Shown: positions 1 to 5,061, numbered from the stretch's first letter. The stretch is 5,063 bases of DNA from Oscillospiraceae bacterium (GCA_029062865.1 JAIDPG010000334.1:1-5063), one strand, 5' to 3'. A program made the numbers and translations. The notes: generated by a model not told the origin, from the sequence alone.

Positions 1-1794
1 GAATTTCCCGTACGGTCCTATCTTGATGACCATCGGCTTTCCGCACTCGTCGCAGACGATGTCCGTCGGCTCGTCGGGAACCTTAAGGTGCTTGCCCTCC
101 ATATCCTGCTCCGCCTTTTCAAGCGACTTCGCGAAGCCCTTATAGAACTTATCGAGCGTCGAGACCCAATCCTTGCCGCCCTTTTCAATGTCGTCGAGGT
201 CGCTTTCCATCTTCGCGGTGAATTTCACGTCGACGATGTTGTTGAATTTGTCTTTAAGAAGCCCCGTGATGACCTCTCCGAGAGACGTGGGCTTCAACTG
301 ATTTCCCGCCTCGCGCTCTACATAATGGCGGTCGAGTATCGTTGAGATCGTCGGAGCGTAGGTCGATGGTCTGCCGATGCCGTTTTCCTCCAGCGCCTTG
401 ATGAGCGACGCTTCGTTATACCGCGCGGGCGGCTGCGTGAAGTGCTGATTCCCCGTGAGCTCAAGGCATTTGAGCTTCTCGCCGCTTTCTATTTTCGGGA
501 GAGCGCCGCCGTGCTCGTCGTCGTCCTTGCTCTCCTCATAAAGCTTCGTAAATCCGTCGAACTTGACGGAATAGCCGCTTGCCTTGAACAGGCAGTTTTT
601 CGCTGTAATGTCAACGGAAACGGTATCCATCACGGCGTTCGCCATCTGGCTTGCCATAAAGCGCTCCCAAATGAGCTTATAAAGCTTGAACTGATCGCCC
701 GAGAGCGACTTTTTCACCTTTTCGGGCGTGAACTCGACGTTTGTCGGTCTGATAGCCTCGTGCGCGTCCTGCGCGTTGCTTTTGGACTTGTAAACGCGCG
801 GCTTTTCGGGGAGATAGCTCTCGCCGTAAACGCTCTTGATAAGCGCCGCGGCGGCGGTTTTCGCCTCGTCCGAGATACGCAGGCTGTCGGTTCTCATATA
901 CGTGATAAGACCGACCGCGCCCGTGCCCTCAACGTCAACGCCCTCGTACAGCTCCTGCGCCGCCTTCATCGTTCTTCTCGCCTGGAAAGAAAGACGGCGG
1001 CTCGCCTCCTGCTGGAGCGTCGAGGTCGTAAACGGCGGCGCGGGCTGCTTTTTGCGCTGTGACTTCTTCAAATTCGTCACGACGAAATCCGCGCCCTCAA
1101 GGCTCTTCAAAATCGCGTCGGACTGCTTTTTGTTGTCGATCTTCACCTTCTCGCCGTCGATTTCCGCGAGCTTCGCCGGGAACGCCTTCTTGGAGGACGC
1201 CGCCGCGAGCTTCGCGTCGATGCTCCAATACTCCGTCGTTTTGAACGCGTTTATCTCCTCCTCGCGGTCAACGATAAGCCGCACCGCGACTGACTGCACG
1301 CGCCCCGCCGAAAGCCCTCTGCGCACCTTCTTCCACAAAAACGGCGACAGCTTGTAGCCGACAATTCTATCGAGAATACGACGCGTCTGCTGGGCATTCA
1401 CCACGTCCGGGTCGATCGTCCGCGGGTGGCTCATGCCATACTGCACGCCGGTTTTCGTTATCTCGTTGAACGTCACGCGCACCTTGCTCTTCTCGTCGAT
1501 GTTCAGCAAATGCGACAAATGCCACGCGATAGCCTCGCCCTCTCTATCCGGGTCGGTCGCGAGGTAGACAACATCCGCTTCCTTAGCGCGTTTTTTCAGC
1601 TCCTTGATGATGTCCGCCTTGTCCTTCATATTGACATACTGCGGCTCAAAATTGTTGTCCACGTCCACCCCGAATTTCGACTTCGGCAGATCGATGATAT
1701 GCCCGGTAGACGCCATTACCTCATATCCAGCGCCGAGGTATTTCTTTACCGTTTTCGCCTTTGACGGCGACTCCAATATTACAAGGTTTGACAT
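1..1794 (-). CDS. topA: DNA topoisomerase I (type IA), 3' end outside window
   Basis: Type IA topoisomerase that relaxes negative supercoils by cutting and passing a single DNA strand. I translated 598 uninterrupted codons from ATG (1794-1792), preceded by a GGGGGAG ribosome site. The N-terminus is the TOPRIM domain: VILESPSKAKT with the catalytic Glu at residue 8, GHIIDLPKS near 31-39, and the Mg-binding DPDREGE at 81-87. FNEITKTG, PRTID and SAGRVQSVA follow. The active-site motif TYMRTDSLRIS places the nucleophilic Tyr at residue 299. NEASLIKALEENGIGRPSTY lies near residue 480. The window ends inside the first C-terminal C4 zinc finger (Cys581 and Cys584 of CDEC visible), so perhaps 90 or more residues are missing. 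It lies 113 nt after the endonuclease V gene and may have its own promoter there. There is no frameshift and no in-frame UAG; all Gln codons I read are CAG. Confidence 0.97.
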   Translation of the reverse strand, partial: MSNLVILESPSKAKTVKKYLGAGYEVMASTGHIIDLPKSKFGVDVDNNFEPQYVNMKDKADIIKELKKRAKEADVVYLATDPDREGEAIAWHLSHLLNIDEKSKVRVTFNEITKTGVQYGMSHPRTIDPDVVNAQQTRRILDRIVGYKLSPFLWKKVRRGLSAGRVQSVAVRLIVDREEEINAFKTTEYWSIDAKLAAASSKKAFPAKLAEIDGEKVKIDNKKQSDAILKSLEGADFVVTNLKKSQRKKQPAPPFTTSTLQQEASRRLSFQARRTMKAAQELYEGVDVEGTGAVGLITYMRTDSLRISDEAKTAAAALIKSVYGESYLPEKPRVYKSKSNAQDAHEAIRPTNVEFTPEKVKKSLSGDQFKLYKLIWERFMASQMANAVMDTVSVDITAKNCLFKASGYSVKFDGFTKLYEESKDDDEHGGALPKIESGEKLKCLELTGNQHFTQPPARYNEASLIKALEENGIGRPSTYAPTISTILDRHYVEREAGNQLKPTSLGEVITGLLKDKFNNIVDVKFTAKMESDLDDIEKGGKDWVSTLDKFYKGFAKSLEKAEQDMEGKHLKVPDEPTDIVCDECGKPMVIKIGPYGKF

Positions 1795-1907
1795 TGATTC
1801 TCCCCCTCTTTTATTTTGGTTATTTACCGCCGAAAATCGGGCGGTATTTTGAAATTATAAGCACCTCAAAGCCGAAAGCCGAAGCTTCGGGCTTTGAGAT
1901 ACCTGCT
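1795..1907 (-). promoter_or_regulatory. Intergenic region with possible topA promoter and 5' hairpin
   Basis: The gap between endonuclease V and topA holds a perfect TATAAT at 1859-1854 (minus strand). I found no convincing -35 at 16-18 nt spacing. A start about 7 nt downstream, near 1847, would put a second hairpin (stem 1825-1831 with 1840-1846, 7 bp) at the very 5' end of the topA message, where it could protect the RNA. The ribosome site AGAGGGGGAG lies just before the topA ATG. On the plus strand the same hairpin is followed by TTTT, but no plus-strand gene exists here to terminate. Confidence 0.4.
1865..1898 (-). terminator. Hairpin after endonuclease V, possible weak terminator
   Basis: A perfect 9-bp stem, CTCAAAGCC (1898-1890) with GGCTTTGAG (1873-1865) on the minus strand, begins about 10 nt after the endonuclease V stop codon. 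The apical part contains further self-complementary CCGAAG/CTTCGG. What follows is GTGCTTATAATTT, which is not a real U-run. It may therefore be a weak terminator or an mRNA 3'-end stabiliser. Confidence 0.45.
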
Positions 1908-2627
1908 TTAAGAAAAGCCCGGATTATTTTGCAGCTCTTTTCGCATAATATGTGTTTCAAGATCGGCGTATCTTGTCGGGATAGGCACGCGGCTCTCGTT
2001 ATCCGTGAGCGTCAGAGCCAGCCGCACCGCCGTATCAATATCCATACGGTTTCCGATCGAAACATAAACCGGCTTTACGCCGCTTTGCGTCCGAACAGCT
2101 CTGCCAAGGAGCTCTCCGTCCCTTGTGATGTCGGAAACGCTGCCTTTTTCGGTATCCGGCTCGGTAAACTCCGCGCCGTCCACCTTAAAGTAATGCTTTG
2201 CTATCCCTACGGTCGGCGCGTCCAGATAAAACGACGCGTGCGCCGCCAGACCCATACGCCTCGGGTGAAGTATCCCGTTGCCGTCGAACATATAAACGTC
2301 CGGCTTCCGAACGAGCTTCGCGGCAGTCTCAACCACCAGCGGCAGCTCCCGAAACGCCAAACAGCCCGGAACATACGGAAAATCAACGCGCCCCGCAGAC
2401 CACTGTTTTTCCGTTATCCGCCTGCTTTCCACGTCGATGATCACGATACAGCACACCGCGTATTCCGCGCCGCCGCTCCAGTACGCAAGATCAACGCCCG
2501 CAACCGTTCGGATCTCATCAAACGCAAGCGGACAGCCCTGGACCAGCTCTCCGGAAAGCTCGTTTTGTATTGCGATACACTCGCACTCGCTAAGCCCCGG
2601 GAATTCGTTTACGGAAATCAGCCTCAT
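1908..2627 (-). CDS. nfi: Endonuclease V (deoxyinosine 3' endonuclease)
   Basis: Mg-dependent nuclease that cleaves the second phosphodiester bond 3' to deoxyinosine (and inosine in RNA in many homologues), starting repair of deaminated adenine. The product is 239 aa, normal to slightly long for the family. Visible family motifs are AGVDLAY with the metal-binding Asp46, the strand-wedge motif PYVPG (84-88), FRELP with Glu94, DGNGILHPRR with Asp115 and His121, and PTVGIAKHYF with Lys144. The C-terminal part carries VSIGNRMDIDTAV and PTRYAD. I chose the ATG at 2627 over the upstream in-frame GTG at 2648 because the ATG overlaps the methyltransferase stop as ATGA and has GGGGAG 6 nt upstream, which suggests translational coupling. 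In VSIGNR the residue after Gly is Asn, where I recall many homologues having His. The gene ends in TAA before a hairpin. Confidence 0.93.
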   Translation of the reverse strand: MRLISVNEFPGLSECECIAIQNELSGELVQGCPLAFDEIRTVAGVDLAYWSGGAEYAVCCIVIIDVESRRITEKQWSAGRVDFPYVPGCLAFRELPLVVETAAKLVRKPDVYMFDGNGILHPRRMGLAAHASFYLDAPTVGIAKHYFKVDGAEFTEPDTEKGSVSDITRDGELLGRAVRTQSGVKPVYVSIGNRMDIDTAVRLALTLTDNESRVPIPTRYADLETHIMRKELQNNPGFS

Positions 2628-3406
2628 CTCGATCTCCCCAGCTCCCACATAAGAATTGCCGCCGCCATTGCCGCGTTGAGGCTTTCCGCGCCCTTTATGG
2701 GAATGTAGAGCTTCTCATCACAAATCTCGGCAACCTCGGGTGAGATCCCGCTGCCCTCGCTGCCGATGACTATCGCGGTTTTTTCCGAGAATTCCACCTC
2801 GCCGAGCCGCTTTGCCGTTTCGTCGAGCATCGCGCCGTAGACCGTGAAGCCCTCCAGAAATCCCGCAAGACTGTCCGTCGTCGTCACGAGGCTCGGCACT
2901 CGGAAAGCGCTCCCCATTGAGGCTCTGAGCGTTTTCGGCGAAAATCTGTCGGCGCAGCCGCCCACGTAAACTATCCCGTCCAGCCCAAACGCCTCCGCGG
3001 TTCTGATAATCGTGCCGATGTTGCCGGGGTCCTGAACCCCATCAAGGATTACAAGCCGCCGCGCGCCGCTTGAAATCGAGCTGCCGAAGCGCTCAGCCGC
3101 CGCAAACAAGCCCTGTGGGCTCTTCGTATCGGAAATATATTCGGAAAGCTCCTCGGTTATGACAGCCGCCGTGAAAGCCTTTTCCGAGGCTTTCCGCACG
3201 GTCTCGGGGTATTTTTCAAGCGCCCTTTCGGTGTACAGAAAAAACTCGATATTGCTCGCGCAGTCCGCAAGCTCGCCGCACAAATGGTCTCCCTCAACGG
3301 CAAACAGATCCGTTTCGGCGCGATATTTAGCGCTCCTCAGAAGCTCCCGCACAACGCGCACATTTTCGTTCTTCCTCGACGATATTCTCTCCGCTTCGCG
3401 CCCCAT
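2624..3406 (-). CDS. SpoU/TrmH-family RNA 2'-O-methyltransferase
   Basis: AdoMet-dependent methyltransferase of the trefoil-knot SPOUT class; this type usually methylates a 2'-hydroxyl in rRNA or tRNA. The product is 260 aa. Residues about 8-105 form the substrate-binding domain (SSRKNENV at 9-16, FAVEGDHL at 35-42). The catalytic domain shows motif 1 (DGVQDPGNIGTIIRTAEAFG, 122-141), RASMGSAFRVP (161-171), motif 2 (VIGSEGSGIS, 213-222) and motif 3 (IPIKGAESLNAAMAAAI, 235-251), which builds the knot and AdoMet pocket. The ATG at 3406 is preceded by AGAGGCAGGA. The target base cannot be told from sequence: 23S rRNA is likely given the ribosomal neighbours and the resemblance to B. subtilis YsgA-type proteins. 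It starts 87 nt after rplT, beyond a terminator, and overlaps endonuclease V by ATGA. The stop codon is TGA. Confidence 0.93.
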   Translation of the reverse strand: MGREAERISSRKNENVRVVRELLRSAKYRAETDLFAVEGDHLCGELADCASNIEFFLYTERALEKYPETVRKASEKAFTAAVITEELSEYISDTKSPQGLFAAAERFGSSISSGARRLVILDGVQDPGNIGTIIRTAEAFGLDGIVYVGGCADRFSPKTLRASMGSAFRVPSLVTTTDSLAGFLEGFTVYGAMLDETAKRLGEVEFSEKTAIVIGSEGSGISPEVAEICDEKLYIPIKGAESLNAAMAAAILMWELGRSR

Positions 3407-3445
3407 AATTCCTGCCTCTTGTCTCTTAAACTCTTGCCTCTAAAT
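3407..3445 (-). repeat. Degenerate 14-nt repeat, two units (copy B)
   Basis: Read on the minus strand, the segment just upstream of the methyltransferase start contains two adjoining units, tttagaggcaagag and tttaagagacaagag, then gcaggaatt before the ATG. The core TAGAGGCAAGAG (3442-3431) is identical to one at 4827-4838, where it lies on the opposite strand. The purine-rich end (AGAGG, CAGGA) also serves as the likely ribosome-binding site of the methyltransferase. Confidence 0.55.
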
Positions 3446-3449
3446 AGCG

Positions 3450-3483
3450 AAAATCTCACGCTCCGTTTTTACGAAGCGTGAGA
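3450..3483 (-). terminator. Rho-independent terminator of the infC-rpmI-rplT operon
   Basis: On the minus strand the hairpin TCTCACGCTTCGT (3483-3471) pairs with ACGGAGCGTGAGA (3466-3454). This gives 13 bp including one G-U pair, with an AAAA loop, followed by TTTT (3453-3450). It begins 10 nt after the rplT stop codon and separates the ribosomal operon from the methyltransferase gene. The U-run is short, so some read-through into the methyltransferase is possible. Confidence 0.8.
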
Positions 3484-3493
3484 ATTTAACCCA

Positions 3494-3847
3494 TTAAAGC
3501 GCAGCCTTAGCCTTCTCGGTAAGCGCGGTGAAGCCCGCTGCGTCGTTAATTGCGATCTCGGAGAGCATCTTTCTGTTAAGCGTGATGTTCGCCTTTTTGA
3601 GACCGTTCATAAATGTGGAATAGTTCATTCCGTTAGCCTTGCATGCCGCCGAAATTCTCGTGATCCACAAGCGTCTGAAATCTCTTTTCTTGAGCTTTCT
3701 GCCGATGTAAGCATACTGACCGCTCTTCATTACCGCTTCCTTCGCGGTCTTGAACAGTCTGCTTTTGCCGCCCCAGTAGCCCTTCGCGAGCTTTAAGGTT
3801 TTATTTCTTCTCTTGCGTGTCGCAAGCGCGCCCTTTACTCTTGCCAT
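3494..3847 (-). CDS. rplT: 50S ribosomal protein L20
   Basis: Large-subunit protein bL20, needed for early 50S assembly through 23S rRNA binding. In several bacteria it also represses its own operon by binding the leader mRNA. The product is 117 aa, the usual length. Hallmarks are the basic N-terminal extension MARVKGALATRKRRNKTLKL, then AKGYWGGKSRLFKTAKEAVM, KSGQYAYIGRKLKKRDFRRL (42-61) and WITRISAACKANGMNYSTFM, with an ordinary KAKAAL end. The ATG at 3847 follows TTAGGAGG with good spacing; the stop is TAA. It is the last gene of the operon, a strong terminator follows, and an unusually long spacer separates it from rpmI. Confidence 0.98.
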   Translation of the reverse strand: MARVKGALATRKRRNKTLKLAKGYWGGKSRLFKTAKEAVMKSGQYAYIGRKLKKRDFRRLWITRISAACKANGMNYSTFMNGLKKANITLNRKMLSEIAINDAAGFTALTEKAKAAL

Positions 3848-4032
3848 TTTAAATTCCTCCTAATAAATAAGAATGAAAAGAATTGCGTAAATCTCCGTTT
3901 ATTTCGAATCGCTCAGCACCGAGCGGCTTCGCCGCTCTCGCCTACTCGCCAAAGCTCCGCGCTTCGCGCTGCGCTTTGCCGAGCGCGTGCTTCGCTTTGT
4001 CTCACTCTTCAAAACAAATCCGATTGTAACGC
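3848..4032 (-). other. Long rpmI-rplT spacer
   Basis: These two genes are normally only tens of bases apart; here the spacer is 185 nt and codes for nothing I can support. The part next to rpmI and the middle (about 3911-4010) is a GC-rich, hairpin-dense block described separately. The part next to rplT (about 3848-3905) is AT-rich and ends in the AGGAGG ribosome site of rplT. I see no convincing promoter. Confidence 0.7.
3921..3995. repeat. REP-like GC-rich hairpin cluster
   Basis: The heptamer GCGAAGC (minus strand; GCTTCGC on plus) occurs three times, at 3926-3932, 3961-3967 and 3989-3995. The first is the apex of a perfect 7-bp hairpin (3921-3927 with 3931-3937, TTC loop). The second lies inside a larger stem, CTCGCCAAAGC (3945-3955) with GCTTTGCCGAG (3973-3983), 11 positions with one C-C mismatch, and forms a 4-bp inner stem GCGC/GCGC. 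The third is flanked by further CAAAGC-like sequence. The composition is far more GC-rich than the neighbouring AT-rich spacer, as for a small palindromic intergenic element. Confidence 0.6.
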
Positions 4033-4230
4033 TTATTTATACGGGATAAGAGCCTTTACCTGCTCTACGTTCGTAACGTCCGCATACGCGCCCTGGCGCA
4101 GACCTCTTTTACGCTTGGTGGACTTCTTTGTAAGAATATGACGCTTGCCGCAGTGCTGCATCTTTACCTTACCGGTTCCGGTGAGCTTAAAGCGCTTCTT
4201 CGCGCCGCTATGTGTTTTGATCTTAGGCAT
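4033..4230 (-). CDS. rpmI: 50S ribosomal protein L35
   Basis: Small, very basic large-subunit protein bL35. The product is 65 aa, the standard length. The sequence runs MPKIKTHSGAKKRFKLTGTG, then KVKMQHCGKRHILTKKSTKRKR, and ends VKALIPYK, matching the family throughout. The ATG at 4230 is preceded by AAGGAGG with ideal spacing; the stop is TAA. It lies 49 nt after infC in the conserved order infC-rpmI-rplT and is expected to be co-regulated with L20. Confidence 0.98.
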   Translation of the reverse strand: MPKIKTHSGAKKRFKLTGTGKVKMQHCGKRHILTKKSTKRKRGLRQGAYADVTNVEQVKALIPYK

Positions 4231-4279
4231 TTTTGTATCCTCCTTAAAATTGTGTTTAAGCTTTTCGCACTCGCGCTGT

Positions 4280-4531
4280 TTATTTCTTGGGGCTCAGCAC
4301 GACCGCGTAGTTTCTGCCCTCAAGCTTCGAGGGCTTATCCGAGCCGCCGTACTCCGCCACCGCGTCGCAAAAACGCTTCATCAGATCCTCGCCGAGATTA
4401 ACGTGCGTAAGCTCACGCATACGTCTGAAGCGTATCGTGACCTTGACCTTATCGCCGTTTTGCAGAAACTTGATCGCGCTCTTCACCTTGATATTGAAAT
4501 CGTTGGTGTCGATGTTAAGGGACATTTTCAC
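4280..4531 (-). CDS. infC: Translation initiation factor IF-3, C-terminal domain (downstream of in-frame UAG)
   Basis: This is the 30S-binding C-terminal domain of IF-3, which blocks subunit joining and checks the start codon and initiator tRNA. It lies in the same frame as the N-terminal part and is separated from it only by a UAG codon (4555-4553) and seven sense codons (KTADVKE). Family features are VKMSLNIDTNDFNIKVKSAI, KFLQNGDKVKVTIRFR and an ordinary C-terminus (GRNYAVVLSPKK, TAA). If translated on its own it could start at GTG (4531) or, better, ATG (4525), which has AAGGA 7 nt upstream; those bases also encode the conserved VKEVKM stretch, so the ribosome site may be accidental. An isolated IF-3 C domain is known to keep most IF-3 activity in E. 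coli. The loop reads FRRMRELTH where the usual form is FRGREMAH, an apparent one-residue insertion. Confidence 0.88.
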   Translation of the reverse strand: MKMSLNIDTNDFNIKVKSAIKFLQNGDKVKVTIRFRRMRELTHVNLGEDLMKRFCDAVAEYGGSDKPSKLEGRNYAVVLSPKK

Positions 4532-4537
4532 TTCCTT
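4531..4537 (-). promoter_or_regulatory. Possible internal ribosome-binding site for the IF-3 C domain
   Basis: AAGGAAG (minus strand) lies after the amber codon and 7 nt (measured from AAGGA) before ATG 4525. The distance from UAG to this ATG is 27 nt, short enough for termination-reinitiation. The same bases encode conserved residues, so this is only suggestive. Confidence 0.35.
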
Positions 4538-4552
4538 AACGTCCGCGGTCTT

Positions 4553-4795
4553 CTAGTTCTTTCTGGCTTCCTTTTCTCGTTTTGTCTGCTCGAAACGGTA
4601 TTTGCCGTAATCCATAATGCGGCATACCGGAGGATTTGCCGTGGGACTGATCATCACGAGATCGAGATCCGCGTCGATAGCCTTCTGAAGCGCGTCCGCC
4701 GAGGACATTATCCCCAGCTGCTCGCCTTCGGCGCTGATAACTCTTACTTCCTTCTCGCGAATATCCTCATTGATGAGCTGTTCTTTCGCTGCGAT
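4553..4795 (-). CDS. infC: Translation initiation factor IF-3, N-terminal domain, AUC start, ends at in-frame UAG
   Basis: N-terminal domain and linker of IF-3, 80 codons ending in UAG (4555-4553). Reading from 4795 gives (M)AAKEQLINEDIREKEVRVIS and later RIMDYGKYRFEQTKR (residues about 59-73), which fits the IF-3 family signature. The start is AUC (4795-4793). The upstream reading frame has a stop at 4828-4826 and no ATG, GTG or TTG between it and AUC, and the first ATG inside the gene is codon 30, beyond conserved residues. AGGGGGTG (4810-4803) sits at ideal spacing. Non-AUG starts (AUU, AUC) are a known feature of infC and underlie IF-3 autoregulation. The stop replaces the residue that is commonly Gln in the interdomain linker (EAKKKQK type; here EARKN-stop-K), one C-to-T change from CAG. 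The intact product would be 171 aa, a normal length. Confidence 0.9.
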   Translation of the reverse strand: MAAKEQLINEDIREKEVRVISAEGEQLGIMSSADALQKAIDADLDLVMISPTANPPVCRIMDYGKYRFEQTKREKEARKN

Positions 4796-4802
4796 TTTAA
4801 AG

Positions 4803-4810
4803 CACCCCCT
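4803..4810 (-). promoter_or_regulatory. infC Shine-Dalgarno sequence that fixes the AUC start
   Basis: AGGGGGTG on the minus strand; 9 nt separate AGGGGG from the AUC codon at 4795. No canonical start codon lies at a usable distance in frame, so this site is the main evidence for initiation at AUC. Confidence 0.8.
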
Positions 4811-4852
4811 GTTAGAGAATAGAAGTTAGAGGCAAGAGGTTAGAGAGTTGAC
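4811..4852. repeat. Three degenerate 14-nt tandem repeats (copy A)
   Basis: On the plus strand, GTTAGAG recurs at 4811, 4825 and 4839, exactly 14 nt apart. The units are gttagagaatagaa, gttagaggcaagag and gttagagagttgac. The middle unit shares TAGAGGCAAGAG with the repeat upstream of the methyltransferase. On the mRNA strand the block is pyrimidine-rich (CUCUAAC motifs) and lies between the attenuator and the infC ribosome site. Confidence 0.65.
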
Positions 4853-4877
4853 TTGCCCGAAACCCTGTTTTTCCTTT

Positions 4878-4914
4878 AGAAATAAACTAAGCGTGAGCAC
4901 ACAACTCACGCTTA
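4878..4914 (-). terminator. Attenuator hairpin in the infC leader
   Basis: On the minus strand TAAGCGTGAG (4914-4905) pairs perfectly with CTCACGCTTA (4897-4888), 10 bp with a 7-nt loop TTGTGTG, followed by the U-rich GTTTATTTCT. It lies about 90 nt before the infC start and well inside the transcript, as expected for a premature terminator controlled by L20. The U-tract is interrupted, so the terminator may be of moderate strength. Confidence 0.65.
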
Positions 4915-5051
4915 ACATAAATCACCCTTTCGGGGTACTTATCGGTTAAACTACCGCGCCTGACTGTCGGTTCGCGTTTTCCGGCGCTTTCACGCCCGTT
5001 TTCGCGCCCCCGTCGGCGGGTGAGAGTGTGGTGGCTCTGCTTTACCGATAT

Positions 5052-5061
5052 ATTATAGCAC
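5052..5061 (-). promoter_or_regulatory. Extended -10 promoter of the infC operon
   Basis: The minus strand reads TGTGC then TATAAT (5057-5052), giving a consensus -10 with an extended TGn element. The -35 box would lie beyond the window edge. Transcription would start near 5046-5043, giving a leader of about 250 nt before infC. Confidence 0.7.

Larger units (their letters stand above)
4796..5046 (-). promoter_or_regulatory. Structured infC-rpmI-rplT leader (L20-leader-like attenuator)
   Basis: About 250 nt of untranslated leader separates the promoter from infC. Firmicutes carry an L20-responsive leader here, in which L20 binds an rRNA-like structure and promotes early termination. The sequence shows a possible closing stem (GGTAAA at 5046-5041 with TTTAACC at 4950-4944, one bulge), a small ACCC/GGGT hairpin with a CGAAA loop, three segments GGCGC (5008-5004), GCGCC (4987-4983) and GGCGC (4960-4956) that can pair in two ways, and a terminator-like hairpin. 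I could not align it to the Rfam L20-leader model, so the assignment rests on context and general architecture. Confidence 0.65.

Noticed and set aside
442..1062. Long plus-strand open frame of 206 codons opposite topA
   Set aside because: It is antisense to an intact, well-conserved topA, has no ribosome site or recognisable domain, and is explained by the GC-rich codon use of topA.
1825..1846. Plus-strand rho-independent terminator between endonuclease V and topA
   Set aside because: The hairpin is followed by TTTT on the plus strand, but no plus-strand gene precedes it; a topA 5' hairpin is the simpler reading.
1908..2648. Longer endonuclease V form starting at GTG 2648
   Set aside because: The ATG at 2627 has the ATGA overlap and a well-spaced GGGGAG; the extra seven residues match nothing in the family.
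1761..2708. Plus-strand open frame of 315 codons opposite endonuclease V
   Set aside because: It covers the antisense of nfi, the intergenic hairpins and the end of the methyltransferase; its composition is arginine-rich and low in motif content, typical of a shadow frame.
4280..4795. Genome-wide reassignment of UAG to Gln as the leading explanation for the infC stop
   Set aside because: The other genes, with roughly 1,200 codons read, use only CAG where I inspected Gln in detail and contain no in-frame UAG. It remains possible but is less likely than a mutation, an error or a split gene.
4145..4822. Plus-strand open frame of 225 codons opposite infC and rpmI
   Set aside because: It is antisense to clearly identified IF-3 and L35 coding sequence, with no supporting signals.
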